DNA from: a virus
Reading direction: 5' to 3' (one strand)
IMG/VR virus record: IMGVR_UViG_3300001473_000068
Span: 1-34,669 of that record
Length of the DNA: 34,669 nucleotides
The first letter of the stretch is position 1; the number at the start of each line of letters is the position of its first letter. Under the pieces are notes generated by a model. It searched no databases. It was not told the origin of the DNA and saw nothing but the letters and a program-made list of their open reading frames with translations. Shown here one piece after another: positions 7,891 to 15,651 of the stretch. Position numbers and translations under genes: made by a program.

Positions 7891-8365
7891 GTTCGGTTTC
7901 CTTGAATTCGTAGATCATGAGTTCCGCGGCCGGTTTGAAGCCCATCCGTTTCCATATCTTGCCGACGCGCAGATCCGTTGCCGGCGTGATAAGCAGGCGT
8001 TTGACACCGCGTCCGGCCAGATCGTCCAGGATGAATTTGACGAGCCGTTTGCCGACACCCTTTCGGTGCGGCTTGGCGACAAACACCGTGTCTTCTCGAG
8101 CGATGAAATCGCCGTTGTGCATGTCACTTGTCAGCCAAATGAATGAATACCCGACCACCGCGCGCTCGTGGATTACAATGTAGGTGAGTAGGTTTCCGGC
8201 ATTCATGGCCTGCATGTAGACATCAACGCGCGGATTGAAGTCCGATACGGCTATTCCGTCCGCCTCCAAGCGCTCCCGCATCTCCGCATAGTGGTCGCGG
8301 CAGAGCGTCATAAGGTGATCGTGAAACTCTACCCCATTGACCTGATGAAACGTATATTCACTCAC
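7877..8365 (-). CDS. GNAT-family N-acetyltransferase
   Basis: A 162-residue protein, about the usual length of a GNAT domain. The acetyl-CoA pyrophosphate loop is visible at residues about 101-106 (R-K-G-V-G-K, the R/Q-x-x-G-x-G/A pattern), preceded by strand 'EDTVFVAKP' and followed by helix 'RLVKFILDDLAGRG'. The next strand-helix 'RLLITPATDLRVGKIWKRMG' also fits. The GTG start overlaps the tail-hub stop (GTGA). GNAT genes inside podovirus head/tail clusters are known but of uncertain purpose. It may modify a virion or host protein; the substrate cannot be read from sequence. Confidence 0.85.
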   Translation of the reverse strand: MSEYTFHQVNGVEFHDHLMTLCRDHYAEMRERLEADGIAVSDFNPRVDVYMQAMNAGNLLTYIVIHERAVVGYSFIWLTSDMHNGDFIAREDTVFVAKPHRKGVGKRLVKFILDDLAGRGVKRLLITPATDLRVGKIWKRMGFKPAAELMIYEFKETEHVCT

Positions 8366-9960
8366 ACCATCACCCCACCGATTTCAAAGATCAGATCGAT
8401 CGCCACAAGCTCCACTTTCGGTGTCGGTGAGATACCCATGGTCATCTGCAATTGAGGCGCAACAGCAAAACCGCTCTGACCGATCGAATGCCATTGCGTC
8501 TTGGTGGTCAGGCTGATGCCCGAATCCCATAAAGCCACGTCCCAAAGGCCGACATCCCATTCTGAAACAGTGAAGTCGTCTATCGAATTAGGTGGCGATG
8601 GCAGGCTGACCGCGTAGTTTTTCGAGATTGATATTTGCGGCTCGATCTCAGAGGCCGCATTGAAGATGGTCCGCGCCGAATGGACAGTTTTCACCGCGCC
8701 GGGCGCGCCAAGATGGTCGAACAGCCCGACATAGGACGCAACGTATGGCATGCCGTCATCACTGCCACCGGCCTCCATCTGCATGACCTTGCCGTCGCTT
8801 GTGCCGAAATACCCAACCGAGTTGAACAGCCCCAAACATTCGGTGTCCCAACCTGTGTAGCGGCACCATGCGCCGGTTTCCATGTTGACGACAAAACAGT
8901 ACGCCTCGGTTGTGCTGTTGACGACTGGTAACGCCACCACGGCCATGTTGTTCGACGGCCATTTCAGCACGTCCCATGACTTTGACCGTCTGGCGCTCAC
9001 CTCTGTTGTCCATTCCGGCTCAATAGCGCGCGTGATGGCCGCAAGCGAAAGAGCCGCTGTGTCCTTCTGGACCGCCTCACTGATCGGCACCATGCCGTTT
9101 TCTGTTGCGAGAATGAGGTCACCGCCGGCGCGCAGCGTGGCATTGAAGCCCAAAGGCGGGGTGATGTCATAGGTGCCAACCAGCCCCCATGTTGACGCGC
9201 TGCTTGGGTCGGTGCCCTCGTAAACGGCAACCTCGCCGGTTGATGAGACGAACACACACTTGTCGTCCAGTCCGCTACCGCTGTCGAGCGACCATGTGCC
9301 GCCGAACAGCAGTTCCCCGCCATTCTCGAAGACGCCATTGAATGATATGCTAGTCGCAGCCCCGCCAACGCTATCAACCGGCAAATACCACGCCTTCATG
9401 GTGCCTTTCTCGACAAAGAACAGCCGGTTTGCGAACACCCAGACAAATGACAGATTGGACGTTGTGACACCGGTGATGGCTGGAGTAGACACAGCGGTGA
9501 TCGCTGTCCATGTTGTGCCATCGAACAATTGCGGGCTGTCATCTCCATTCACTGCATAGAGATAATCACCACCTGACGTGCCCATCTGCACCGTGGAGTA
9601 ATAGCCGCTGGTCTGGCTGCTCACCGCCGCTGTCGGGATGACATCTGCATCTGCCACGCTAGTGATGTCGAATATCTTGGTTTCGTCTGCTGCGAAAAAC
9701 TTCTCGGTTGTGCCGACCTTATAGGTAAAGAGGCCAGTGCAGGCCCCTGACGAAACGGTTGCGTGCTTCCTAGAACCGGCCCGCATGCGAATACCGGTTT
9801 GTGTCGGGAACCAGTTGTCCAGTACATACGCGCCCTGCGGTCTGGATGCGGCAAGGTTTTCATTCCTGATCCAGCCTCGAACAGGTGGTGGAAACGTGGT
9901 TGTGCGCGACTTTGCCTTGGCTTGGGACTGAACCGCCACACGGCGCAAGCCGCGTCTCAT
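8362..9960 (-). CDS. Tail hub / gp10-like beta-rich tail protein
   Basis: This 532-residue protein is almost entirely predicted beta strands with repeating 'GDYLYAVNGDDSPQLFDG', 'FVWVFANRLFFVEKG', 'GDLILATENGM' blocks, suggesting a propeller. N-terminal 'GWIRNENLAASRPQGAYVLD' followed by 'NWFPT..GIRMR.G' is typical of the beta-rich tail proteins encoded next to the portal adaptor in podoviruses, the functional equivalent of P22 gp10 that plugs the portal and holds the DNA. A WDVGLWDVALWD motif lies at about residues 467-479 and also occurs in the gene at 14519-15283. The basic N-terminus (MRRGLRRVAVQSQAKAKSR) is unusual. Start and stop overlap the neighbouring genes. Confidence 0.7.
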   Translation of the reverse strand: MRRGLRRVAVQSQAKAKSRTTTFPPPVRGWIRNENLAASRPQGAYVLDNWFPTQTGIRMRAGSRKHATVSSGACTGLFTYKVGTTEKFFAADETKIFDITSVADADVIPTAAVSSQTSGYYSTVQMGTSGGDYLYAVNGDDSPQLFDGTTWTAITAVSTPAITGVTTSNLSFVWVFANRLFFVEKGTMKAWYLPVDSVGGAATSISFNGVFENGGELLFGGTWSLDSGSGLDDKCVFVSSTGEVAVYEGTDPSSASTWGLVGTYDITPPLGFNATLRAGGDLILATENGMVPISEAVQKDTAALSLAAITRAIEPEWTTEVSARRSKSWDVLKWPSNNMAVVALPVVNSTTEAYCFVVNMETGAWCRYTGWDTECLGLFNSVGYFGTSDGKVMQMEAGGSDDGMPYVASYVGLFDHLGAPGAVKTVHSARTIFNAASEIEPQISISKNYAVSLPSPPNSIDDFTVSEWDVGLWDVALWDSGISLTTKTQWHSIGQSGFAVAPQLQMTMGISPTPKVELVAIDLIFEIGGVMV

Positions 9961-10652
9961 GGGGTGATGCTCTGCGGATAGGAGGTCGTGAGATCACCCG
10001 GAAGCCGGACTTTGCCGAGCCGCACCATACGCGAGCCCTTATCATCGCTAATCAGCGTCTCTTTCAACGCTTCGAAGGTCTCCATGTCCTCCTGGTAGGG
10101 AAGCCCCTTGTGCGCCCGCCATTGCCAGATCATGCCAAGCGTCAGCAGACGTTCGGAAAGCCGGAATGTGTCGTCGTCCGCGGTGAACGTCGTTTTCGTG
10201 CTGCTGTCGCTGGCGGTGACAATCTGGTTCGTGACATAGAAATATTTCGCCGTCACCGCCGACGCCAGCGCCGGCTTGATATGGATCTGGTCGCCGTAAA
10301 TAGTCCACGCATTGATGACGAAATCGAACGCCTGGATATCCAGCCCCAACCATTCGTCTGTGTCAGAGATCGGTGTCAGCGGCGTTTCCAGCGACGATGA
10401 CCAGACTTGCGCCTTTTTCAGCATGCGGATGTAGTCAGACGGCAATGAATGGCTTTCGGTCGAGCCGTCGCCGGTGATCGTCGCCAAGACCTTCAAACTC
10501 TGCCAGTCGTGGCCTTGAGCGATCCTGTCCGCCATTTCATTGGCGAGTGCGACAAGCTCCACATGCGCTCGCTCAGTGGACGCAAGCGCCTCTGTTGGCA
10601 CAGTGAGCCCGACGACCTTGCACACGCCCTGTATGGTGGACAGGATCGTCAT
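9957..10652 (-). CDS. Head-tail adaptor (SU10/P22 gp4-type)
   Basis: This 231-residue protein matches the phage adaptor pattern: an N-terminal helix set 'ELVALANEMADRIAQGHDWQ' followed by a strand 'ATITGDGSTESHSLPSDYIR' and a C-terminal helix set 'LTLGMIWQWRAHKGLPYQED' followed by 'METFEALKETL'. In SU10 and P22-like phages this protein forms a ring below the portal and links it to the tail hub, which is encoded directly downstream here with a 4-base ATGA overlap. Its stop is immediately followed, leftward, by the hub start. Confidence 0.75.
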   Translation of the reverse strand: MTILSTIQGVCKVVGLTVPTEALASTERAHVELVALANEMADRIAQGHDWQSLKVLATITGDGSTESHSLPSDYIRMLKKAQVWSSSLETPLTPISDTDEWLGLDIQAFDFVINAWTIYGDQIHIKPALASAVTAKYFYVTNQIVTASDSSTKTTFTADDDTFRLSERLLTLGMIWQWRAHKGLPYQEDMETFEALKETLISDDKGSRMVRLGKVRLPGDLTTSYPQSITP

Positions 10653-11378
10653 TTACGCGGCCTCTGACTGCTTTTCGAGTTTAGCATTCAGTTCGTCGGC
10701 CAGCCGGACAATCGTTTCATGCTTGCTCGCCGGATGGGGCTTTTTGCCACCGCAGGCAACAATCCAGTTGATGATGTCCTCATCGGCCCATGACTGGAAC
10801 GGTGATTCCGGGCGGCCAGGCTCCGGTGTCGGTTCGGCTTTCCCGCCCTGCAAGACCTCCATTTGCGCCTGCAACGCTGCCATCTGCTCTTTCAATTCGG
10901 CGTTCTCGCCAGCCAGCTTGGTGACATCCGCAGATCCTGCGGCTTTTGCCAGATAGGCTTCGGCCTGCTCTTTGAATTGGCGCGCGTGCATGCCGAGCTT
11001 TTGAAGGTTCTGGCCGTCCAGCCCTGCCAGCGCTTCGGCTGTGTGAACGTTCATCCGCTTGAATTCTTCGGCCTTGGCCTTGGTCAGAAACGGCAATTCG
11101 GCAAGCGGCGTGCCGCTGCCGATATATTCCACTCCATCCTTGAACGCCTTGTACGGCTCTGCGTGGAGTTGGGCATAGGTCAGGCGCTGATTGGTGTTCG
11201 GGTCACGCACCGAACTTCCCTCATTGGCCGGCGCGACGTGAATTGTCTTCGGGTCACCCGCAATGCGGATGCGGACCATCTCAACATCCTCAAAGATCGG
11301 TCGGCCTTCCGTGGCGGATGCGCTCTTGTTCTCCTTTGCGTCCATGAAGAATTCGACATGAAGGTGTGAAAAGTCCAT
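10653..11378 (-). CDS. Structural-cluster protein with helical-hairpin and coiled-coil segments
   Basis: A 241-residue protein with a good start (AAGGATAAATC before ATG). An N-terminal mixed region includes 'VRIRIAGDPKTIHVAPAN'. Residues about 92-147 look like a helix-hairpin-helix or SAM-like pair ('FLTKAKAEEFKRMNVHTAEA', 'LGMHARQFKEQAEAYLAKA'). A short coiled coil at about 153-177 (LAGENAELKEQMAALQAQME) follows, and then a Pro-rich linker and a helical tail. It sits between the decoration protein and the adaptor, directly after an intrinsic terminator, so it is probably made in lower amount than capsid. No confident family; a minor head protein or assembly factor is likely. Confidence 0.55.
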   Translation of the reverse strand: MDFSHLHVEFFMDAKENKSASATEGRPIFEDVEMVRIRIAGDPKTIHVAPANEGSSVRDPNTNQRLTYAQLHAEPYKAFKDGVEYIGSGTPLAELPFLTKAKAEEFKRMNVHTAEALAGLDGQNLQKLGMHARQFKEQAEAYLAKAAGSADVTKLAGENAELKEQMAALQAQMEVLQGGKAEPTPEPGRPESPFQSWADEDIINWIVACGGKKPHPASKHETIVRLADELNAKLEKQSEAA

Positions 11379-11399
11379 TTGATTTATCCTTGCTGATTC

Positions 11400-11426
11400 A
11401 AAAAGGGGCCAGCATGAGCCAGCCCC
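11400..11426 (-). terminator. Intrinsic terminator after the capsid/decoration genes
   Basis: Read leftward, GGGGCTGGC pairs with GCTGGCCCC (nine pairs, two of them G-U) around a TCAT loop and is followed by TTTTT. It lies between the decoration-protein stop (11448) and the next start (11378). Partial termination here would keep capsid and decoration products abundant relative to the downstream adaptor and tail genes. Confidence 0.7.
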
Positions 11427-11447
11427 CCGGTTTGGTGTTGGTGAACG

Positions 11448-11939
11448 TTACGCGGCGAGTGCGTCGTCCATGAACGGACGGGCAATCTCAAACTCGGCAA
11501 GCCCTGCAGACGGAGTGCCAACCGCAGATGCGCCCTTTGCGAGCTTCACCCGGTCACCGGCAACAACGGCATCGTCAACGCTGCCTGCCGTGGCAGTCGC
11601 ATAGACATTCGCGTTGTCAGCGAAGCTTGCGAGAGCCTTGCCGACAGCCTTGCCGGCGATCTGATACCAACCGTAGTTGTTGGCAACACTGGCCGACATC
11701 GCCACAGCCACCGGTCCAATGGCGTTGGCCGCAAGCAGCGCCGTTGAGTTGTCGTCCTGATTGTAGGTCACCCAAGAGCCTACCTCAGTGCTTGCGACAC
11801 CCTGCAGGTAAATGAACTCGCCAACCCCATAGGTCGGATCTTTCGCCCGAACAATGAGGCCAAGCGTGTGCTGCCGAGTGGTTGAGGTTTCATCGAAGTT
11901 TTGCCCAACGAGGGCATTTTCAGCAATAGAATATGCCAT
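11448..11939 (-). CDS. Probable head decoration / capsid-stabilising protein
   Basis: A 163-residue beta-rich, small-residue-rich protein ('GLIVRAKDPTYGVGEFIYLQ', 'VGSWVTYNQDDNSTALLAAN', 'GWYQIAGKAVGKAL'), typical of phage capsid decoration or cement proteins encoded immediately after the major capsid gene. No transmembrane segment or enzyme motif is present. It is separated from the capsid gene by only 14 bases and is followed by a terminator. The assignment rests on composition and position rather than on a diagnostic motif. Confidence 0.6.
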   Translation of the reverse strand: MAYSIAENALVGQNFDETSTTRQHTLGLIVRAKDPTYGVGEFIYLQGVASTEVGSWVTYNQDDNSTALLAANAIGPVAVAMSASVANNYGWYQIAGKAVGKALASFADNANVYATATAGSVDDAVVAGDRVKLAKGASAVGTPSAGLAEFEIARPFMDDALAA

Positions 11940-11953
11940 GTGATCAGCCCTCC

Positions 11954-12961
11954 TTAAGAGCCAGTATCGCTGTCGTAGAGCTTCGCGACATGGAGCGGGT
12001 TGTTCAGCGTAAAGTTCCCGTAGAAACCTATGTGCTGGACAATCGCGTCCTGGTTCACCGGCGTTTGCTTGCCGCCGAACTTCACGAAGTTACGATCAGG
12101 GTGGTAGCGGAACCGCATGGCCTTGCTGTCGATGAAGTATGTGGTATCGGCAGGCATTGCCGAACCAATTCCACCTTCAAGAACAACATCCACCGACTTG
12201 CCGGCGCCGTAATATTTCAGGTTGGTGAAGCCAAGCTTTCCAAGCTCGTTTTCATCCTGAATGCGCTGGATAGCCGTGGTTGCTGCGGTGTACGCGATGT
12301 AGTGTTCCTGCGAACACATGATACAGTCCGGCCCCTTGGTGCCCCGGCTGCGCTCGATCATCACATTGTCGAAAATCGTCTTGATGGTCGAAGACGAAAC
12401 CTGCGTGATGCCGGTGAACGCACTATGCGCGTCATACGACGTGGTGCGCCAGATGGCATTGTCTGCCCTGGAGATCCCGCCATAGGTGCCCGAATTCACA
12501 GTCGTTGGAATCGCAAGCTGCAACCCGCCGATCTGATTTTCCGCAGTGCCGTCGCCGTGGAGATCTTCAACGAACCGGTCAACAAGCTCTTGTTCGGCCG
12601 CGCTGATATGTTCCTCCATGACATCCTTCAACTGGTTTTTGCCAGAGTTCTTCAGGATATCTTCACCGGACAAAGTGACGGAAACAGCGGCGAGTTTGGC
12701 CGTAAATTCCGCGTCGTTGAACAGTTCGGCAGGCTTGGGGTTGAGGTACTGGTAACCCGAGTAGCGGGTGTACGTACCGGACTCATTGTAAAGAAGACGT
12801 TCGCGGATCGTCGGACCGGAGAAGGTCTTGAACCCGCCTTTCTTCTTCATCAGGTAGAGGATGGCGTTTGAGTTCGAAACGAGGTCTTGATAACCCTTTG
12901 AGCGATCCTCAAGCGCCAACGAGAACGCCTCTTGGAGGCGCTCATTCGTATTGATAGCCAT
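11954..12961 (-). CDS. Major capsid protein
   Basis: A 335-residue protein of the expected size, placed directly after the scaffold gene. It contains typical HK97-fold capsid stretches: 'TIRERLLYNESGTYTRYSGY', 'AEFTAKLAAVSVTLSGEDIL', 'AAEQELVDRFVEDLHGDGTA' followed by 'IGGLQ', 'DCIMCSQEHYIAYTAATTAI', and the C-terminal 'NQDAIVQHIGFYGNFTLNNP'. It should assemble with the scaffold into the procapsid. The family is recognised with good confidence from overall pattern and gene order. Confidence 0.85.
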   Translation of the reverse strand: MAINTNERLQEAFSLALEDRSKGYQDLVSNSNAILYLMKKKGGFKTFSGPTIRERLLYNESGTYTRYSGYQYLNPKPAELFNDAEFTAKLAAVSVTLSGEDILKNSGKNQLKDVMEEHISAAEQELVDRFVEDLHGDGTAENQIGGLQLAIPTTVNSGTYGGISRADNAIWRTTSYDAHSAFTGITQVSSSTIKTIFDNVMIERSRGTKGPDCIMCSQEHYIAYTAATTAIQRIQDENELGKLGFTNLKYYGAGKSVDVVLEGGIGSAMPADTTYFIDSKAMRFRYHPDRNFVKFGGKQTPVNQDAIVQHIGFYGNFTLNNPLHVAKLYDSDTGS

Positions 12962-12985
12962 GATTGGCTCCTATGCTTGAATGGT

Positions 12986-14149
12986 TTACCCGATGCCGAC
13001 TTGGTCAAATGCCATGTCGATGGCGTCACGGGCGGTTGCAGGTGGCTTGCGGGTCGATGGGTTTGAGCCATCACCGGGAGCGCCTGTTACGGAAAGTTGG
13101 CCTTTACGGGTTTGAGCCGTTTCGGTCTCTTTGTCGCGGGTCTGAGCCGCTGCTGTGTTGGTTTCGGTCGAGGGCGCTGCGGGCGCGGGGTTGAGCCGCC
13201 CTGCCAAATCGTAGGCTTCTTGCAAGCCGGACGCTCGCCCGCTCTGCATGAGCAACGCCATATCGGCCGATAATTCGTCAAAGCGCGGATTGTTGGCGCT
13301 GAATTCATCAATCTGATTCATCGCCGCTTGTTTGCGTTCATCGGCGATTGTCGTCGTCACACCACCAAGCTGTTTTTTCAGATCCGCGATTTCATTATGA
13401 AGCGACGTGATCTGCGAATTATGAGCCTGAGACACTTCGTCCGGCGCACGATTGAGATACTCTGCCGCGATGGTCTGGAAATCGGTGCCCAAATTCCGGG
13501 CAATCAGTTCAAAACCGGCGATCCGATCTCGCGCCAACAGGCTTTCGATCCCGGTGTAGTGGTTCAGTACGCTCTCAAACGTCTGTCCGGTGGTTTTCAG
13601 ATGCTCCGCAAATTCCTTGTATTCGCCGAAAGCCTCGGCATCGCCACGGTACTTTTCGATCCCCGCTTCGAACTCGCGCTCCATCCGGCGAATTTCTGCC
13701 CGGACAGGCAACGGCGCATCTTTCCAAGCTGTCTTGGCGTCGGCTGAAAAGCGGTTCGGTGCTTCATTGAAGCTGTCTGTCTTGTCCTTGTCGGGCTCCG
13801 TTTTGCCATCGACAGCTTTTTCGGACTTATCCGTGTCGTCAGCGTCTTTGGCCTTGAACGTGCCATCAGGGTTACGCTCGCGCTCACCGGCTGGCTTACC
13901 ATCAGCTTCCGGTTTGTCCGTTCCGGGCTTGTCGGCCTTTGCCTTTGCGTCTGGTTCGGCTTCGGCTTTTGTCGCATCGGGCTTTTGACCTGCCCCCTCA
14001 TCATCCATCGCGTCAACGGCTTCGAAGGCGCGGTCGATTGCGCCGCGTGGAGTTTCTTCAACCGCATTCGTTTCGGTTGCCGGAACGTCCGCTTCGGGCG
14101 CGTTGAAAGGTTCAGCCGCAGCGGGTGCCGCGTCAGCTTCGTTGGTCAT
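12986..14149 (-). CDS. Scaffolding protein
   Basis: A 387-residue, highly charged protein. Residues 1-125 are low-complexity Asp/Glu/Lys/Ala/Pro. A helical centre ('VRAEIRRMEREFEAGIEKYR') is followed by a coiled coil at about residues 240-275 ('NSQITSLHNEIADLKKQLGG'), and the C-terminus is another disordered, basic region. This is the normal appearance of phage scaffolding proteins, and it is encoded immediately before the capsid gene. A short motif repeats at both ends: 'RGAIDRAFEAV' near residue 36 and 'RDAIDMAFDQV' at the C-terminus, possibly two copies of a capsid-binding helix. Confidence 0.75.
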   Translation of the reverse strand: MTNEADAAPAAAEPFNAPEADVPATETNAVEETPRGAIDRAFEAVDAMDDEGAGQKPDATKAEAEPDAKAKADKPGTDKPEADGKPAGERERNPDGTFKAKDADDTDKSEKAVDGKTEPDKDKTDSFNEAPNRFSADAKTAWKDAPLPVRAEIRRMEREFEAGIEKYRGDAEAFGEYKEFAEHLKTTGQTFESVLNHYTGIESLLARDRIAGFELIARNLGTDFQTIAAEYLNRAPDEVSQAHNSQITSLHNEIADLKKQLGGVTTTIADERKQAAMNQIDEFSANNPRFDELSADMALLMQSGRASGLQEAYDLAGRLNPAPAAPSTETNTAAAQTRDKETETAQTRKGQLSVTGAPGDGSNPSTRKPPATARDAIDMAFDQVGIG

Positions 14150-14176
14150 GTTTTCACCTGTCTGAGAGGTTGCGGA

Positions 14177-14506
14177 TTAAGCCCCAAGCCCGGCTTGGGA
14201 AAATGCCTTTGCCACGGACGCCTTGACGCCCTGACGGTCGATTTCTGGTTTCTTTCGTTTCGGTGCTGTCACGCTGCTGTCATTGCCGACCTCGACAACA
14301 CCGGCCTGCCGGTATGTGCTCCGCAACCTCGATTTACTGTCGTAAAGTCGTCCATCCAGTTGGGATTGAACGGGCTCCATTGTGTCACTCATGATCTGTG
14401 GCGCGGGCAGATGGGACGCCGCGTCGTCCTGTGTTGGCAGGCAGTTTTGGGGCCATGCATCCAACTCATGCCAGCCACGGCAGACACGACAAAAGCGTTG
14501 TCTCAT
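14177..14506 (-). CDS. Small zinc-ribbon-like phage protein
   Basis: A 109-residue protein with an N-terminal cluster of possible metal ligands: Cys6, Cys9, His13 and Cys22 ('FCRVCRGWHELDAWPQNC'). A conserved-looking core follows, 'APQIMSDTMEPVQSQLDGRL' then 'YDSKSRLRSTYRQAGVVEVG' and 'ND', which is commonly seen in small podovirus genes just before the scaffold gene, sometimes annotated FmdB-like. The function is unknown. It lies in the virion operon between a repeat protein and the scaffold gene. Confidence 0.6.
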   Translation of the reverse strand: MRQRFCRVCRGWHELDAWPQNCLPTQDDAASHLPAPQIMSDTMEPVQSQLDGRLYDSKSRLRSTYRQAGVVEVGNDSSVTAPKRKKPEIDRQGVKASVAKAFSQAGLGA

Positions 14507-14518
14507 GTTGTCCTCAGT

Positions 14519-15283
14519 TCAAGCGACCAAAAGAAGCAATTCGAGCGCCTGTTGGTCATTGAGCGCCGTTTGTTCGGCTTCATAGGCCGCAAACTCCATT
14601 TCGAGCCTTTCGCGCTCAAGCTTTTCCCTTGCTGCACGCGCTGCAGCCGCATGGTGCAGTATCCGAACCGCTTGCGATTCTGCCGGTGCCTCTGGGATCT
14701 GCTTCCTGCCCGCTTCAACCGTCGTCAGCTTCGGGCCGGGCCTCGCCTCCGGTTGTGCAGTTCGTGACTCTTTCGGTTCTGGCGGCTCAGGATCGGGCTC
14801 GTCTTTCGGCTCATCATCGAACGCGCGTTCAATGATCCGGGTCAGATCATCCGCCGACCGGCGCTCCCGCTCATGCTGCGCCTTGCGGTTCTTTTCTTCG
14901 CCGCGAAAATCCGCAACCGCACCGATGCCGGTCGGGTTAATCTCAGGTTCGCCCGCAATGACATGGACCAAAGCCGGGCTTGAGACCTCACCTTGCGCCT
15001 CGACATCACCTGGTGTGAGGTCGTGTACCTGCCCGACCGCTGGCGCGCTGACCGTCGAAACACTTTCAATGTCATTGGCCGCTAGCGCGTGCACTTGCGT
15101 GAGTGTCGGACTTGATACCTCTGAAACGGCCTCAACATTGTTGGCCGTGAGTGCGTGCTCCTGACCAACAGCAGGGCTACTGACCTCTGTCTCCGCCTCT
15201 GCGTCATTGGCCGTCAGATCATGGGCAAATTCATCCCATTTCGCCACGTCCCATAGCGAAACATCCCAACGACTAGTCGGCAT
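14519..15283 (-). CDS. Repeat-containing virion-cluster protein (WD-motif N-terminus, four 22-residue repeats)
   Basis: A 254-residue protein in three parts. Residues 1-20 contain SRWDVSLWDVAKWDE, like a motif in the tail hub (8362-9960). Residues 21-108 are four tandem 22-residue repeats of the type 'H-A-L-T-A-N-D-V-E-A..S-E-V-S-S-P-x-V-G-Q-V'. Residues about 125-254 are charged and helical with a Pro/Glu-rich linker ('DEPKDEPDPEPPEPKE') and a final helix rich in Glu/Arg/Ala. The start overlaps the upstream stop by one base. The repeat type is familiar from alphaproteobacterial prophages but of unknown function; a minor structural or capsid-surface protein is the best guess. Confidence 0.6.
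   Translation of the reverse strand: MPTSRWDVSLWDVAKWDEFAHDLTANDAEAETEVSSPAVGQEHALTANNVEAVSEVSSPTLTQVHALAANDIESVSTVSAPAVGQVHDLTPGDVEAQGEVSSPALVHVIAGEPEINPTGIGAVADFRGEEKNRKAQHERERRSADDLTRIIERAFDDEPKDEPDPEPPEPKESRTAQPEARPGPKLTTVEAGRKQIPEAPAESQAVRILHHAAAARAAREKLERERLEMEFAAYEAEQTALNDQQALELLLLVA
14960..15223 (-). repeat. Four tandem 66-bp coding repeats
   Basis: Four consecutive 66-base units encode the 22-residue repeats at residues 21-108 of the gene at 14519-15283. Unit sequences have diverged in DNA but keep the protein pattern H-x-L-x-x-x-D/N-x-E-x-x-x-x-V-S-x-P-x-x-x-x-V/E, so selection acts on the protein. Copy number could vary between related phages. Confidence 0.75.
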
Positions 15284-15651
15284 CAGGCGGCGTCTCGAAT
15301 GGTGATGCTGATGGCGTCCAGCGTGAAGCTGTTTCCGCTGGTCACGGCCTGTGACGCCGAAAGCGCGCCTGTGGCCAACAACTCACTTGTCCCATCAGTC
15401 AGCGCCCAGTGTGTCGCCGTACCTGTCGCTGTGACTGATCCGTCCGTAATGGCCGGGACAATGACACGCCGGCCATCTGTTGCACCGTTCTGTGTCGCAC
15501 CCGTGTTCAAGCCGGTTTTGTTGCCAAGCGTATTGGTGCTCGTGGCCTGTGTGTAAGTCGTCGGCTCTGATGAACAGATGTCAATGCGCGTGCCGTTGGT
15601 ATCCGCGTAATCAAGGCCCTGGTCGAAAATCTCGTCTGAGATGAATGGCAT
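15283..15651 (-). CDS. Small beta-rich virion protein
   Basis: A 122-residue protein; the ATG at 15651 overlaps the portal stop (TGATG), with a GTG one codon earlier as alternative. The sequence pattern 'GLDYADTNGTRIDICSSEPT', 'TYTQATSTNTLGNKTGLNTG' and 'ITDGSVTATGTATHWALTDG' is common in small structural proteins that follow the portal gene in short-tailed phages. It lacks enzyme motifs and membrane segments. A head or tail surface protein is likely, without a firm family name. Confidence 0.6.
   Translation of the reverse strand: MPFISDEIFDQGLDYADTNGTRIDICSSEPTTYTQATSTNTLGNKTGLNTGATQNGATDGRRVIVPAITDGSVTATGTATHWALTDGTSELLATGALSASQAVTSGNSFTLDAISITIRDAA

Noticed and set aside
11933-12871. 312-codon rightward frame opposite the capsid gene
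   Set aside because: It is a mirror of the capsid gene codon structure; the leftward product is clearly a capsid protein.
13985-14767. 260-codon rightward frame
   Set aside because: It lies opposite scaffold, zinc-ribbon and repeat-protein genes, is rich in Cys/Arg/Leu, and is not protein-like.
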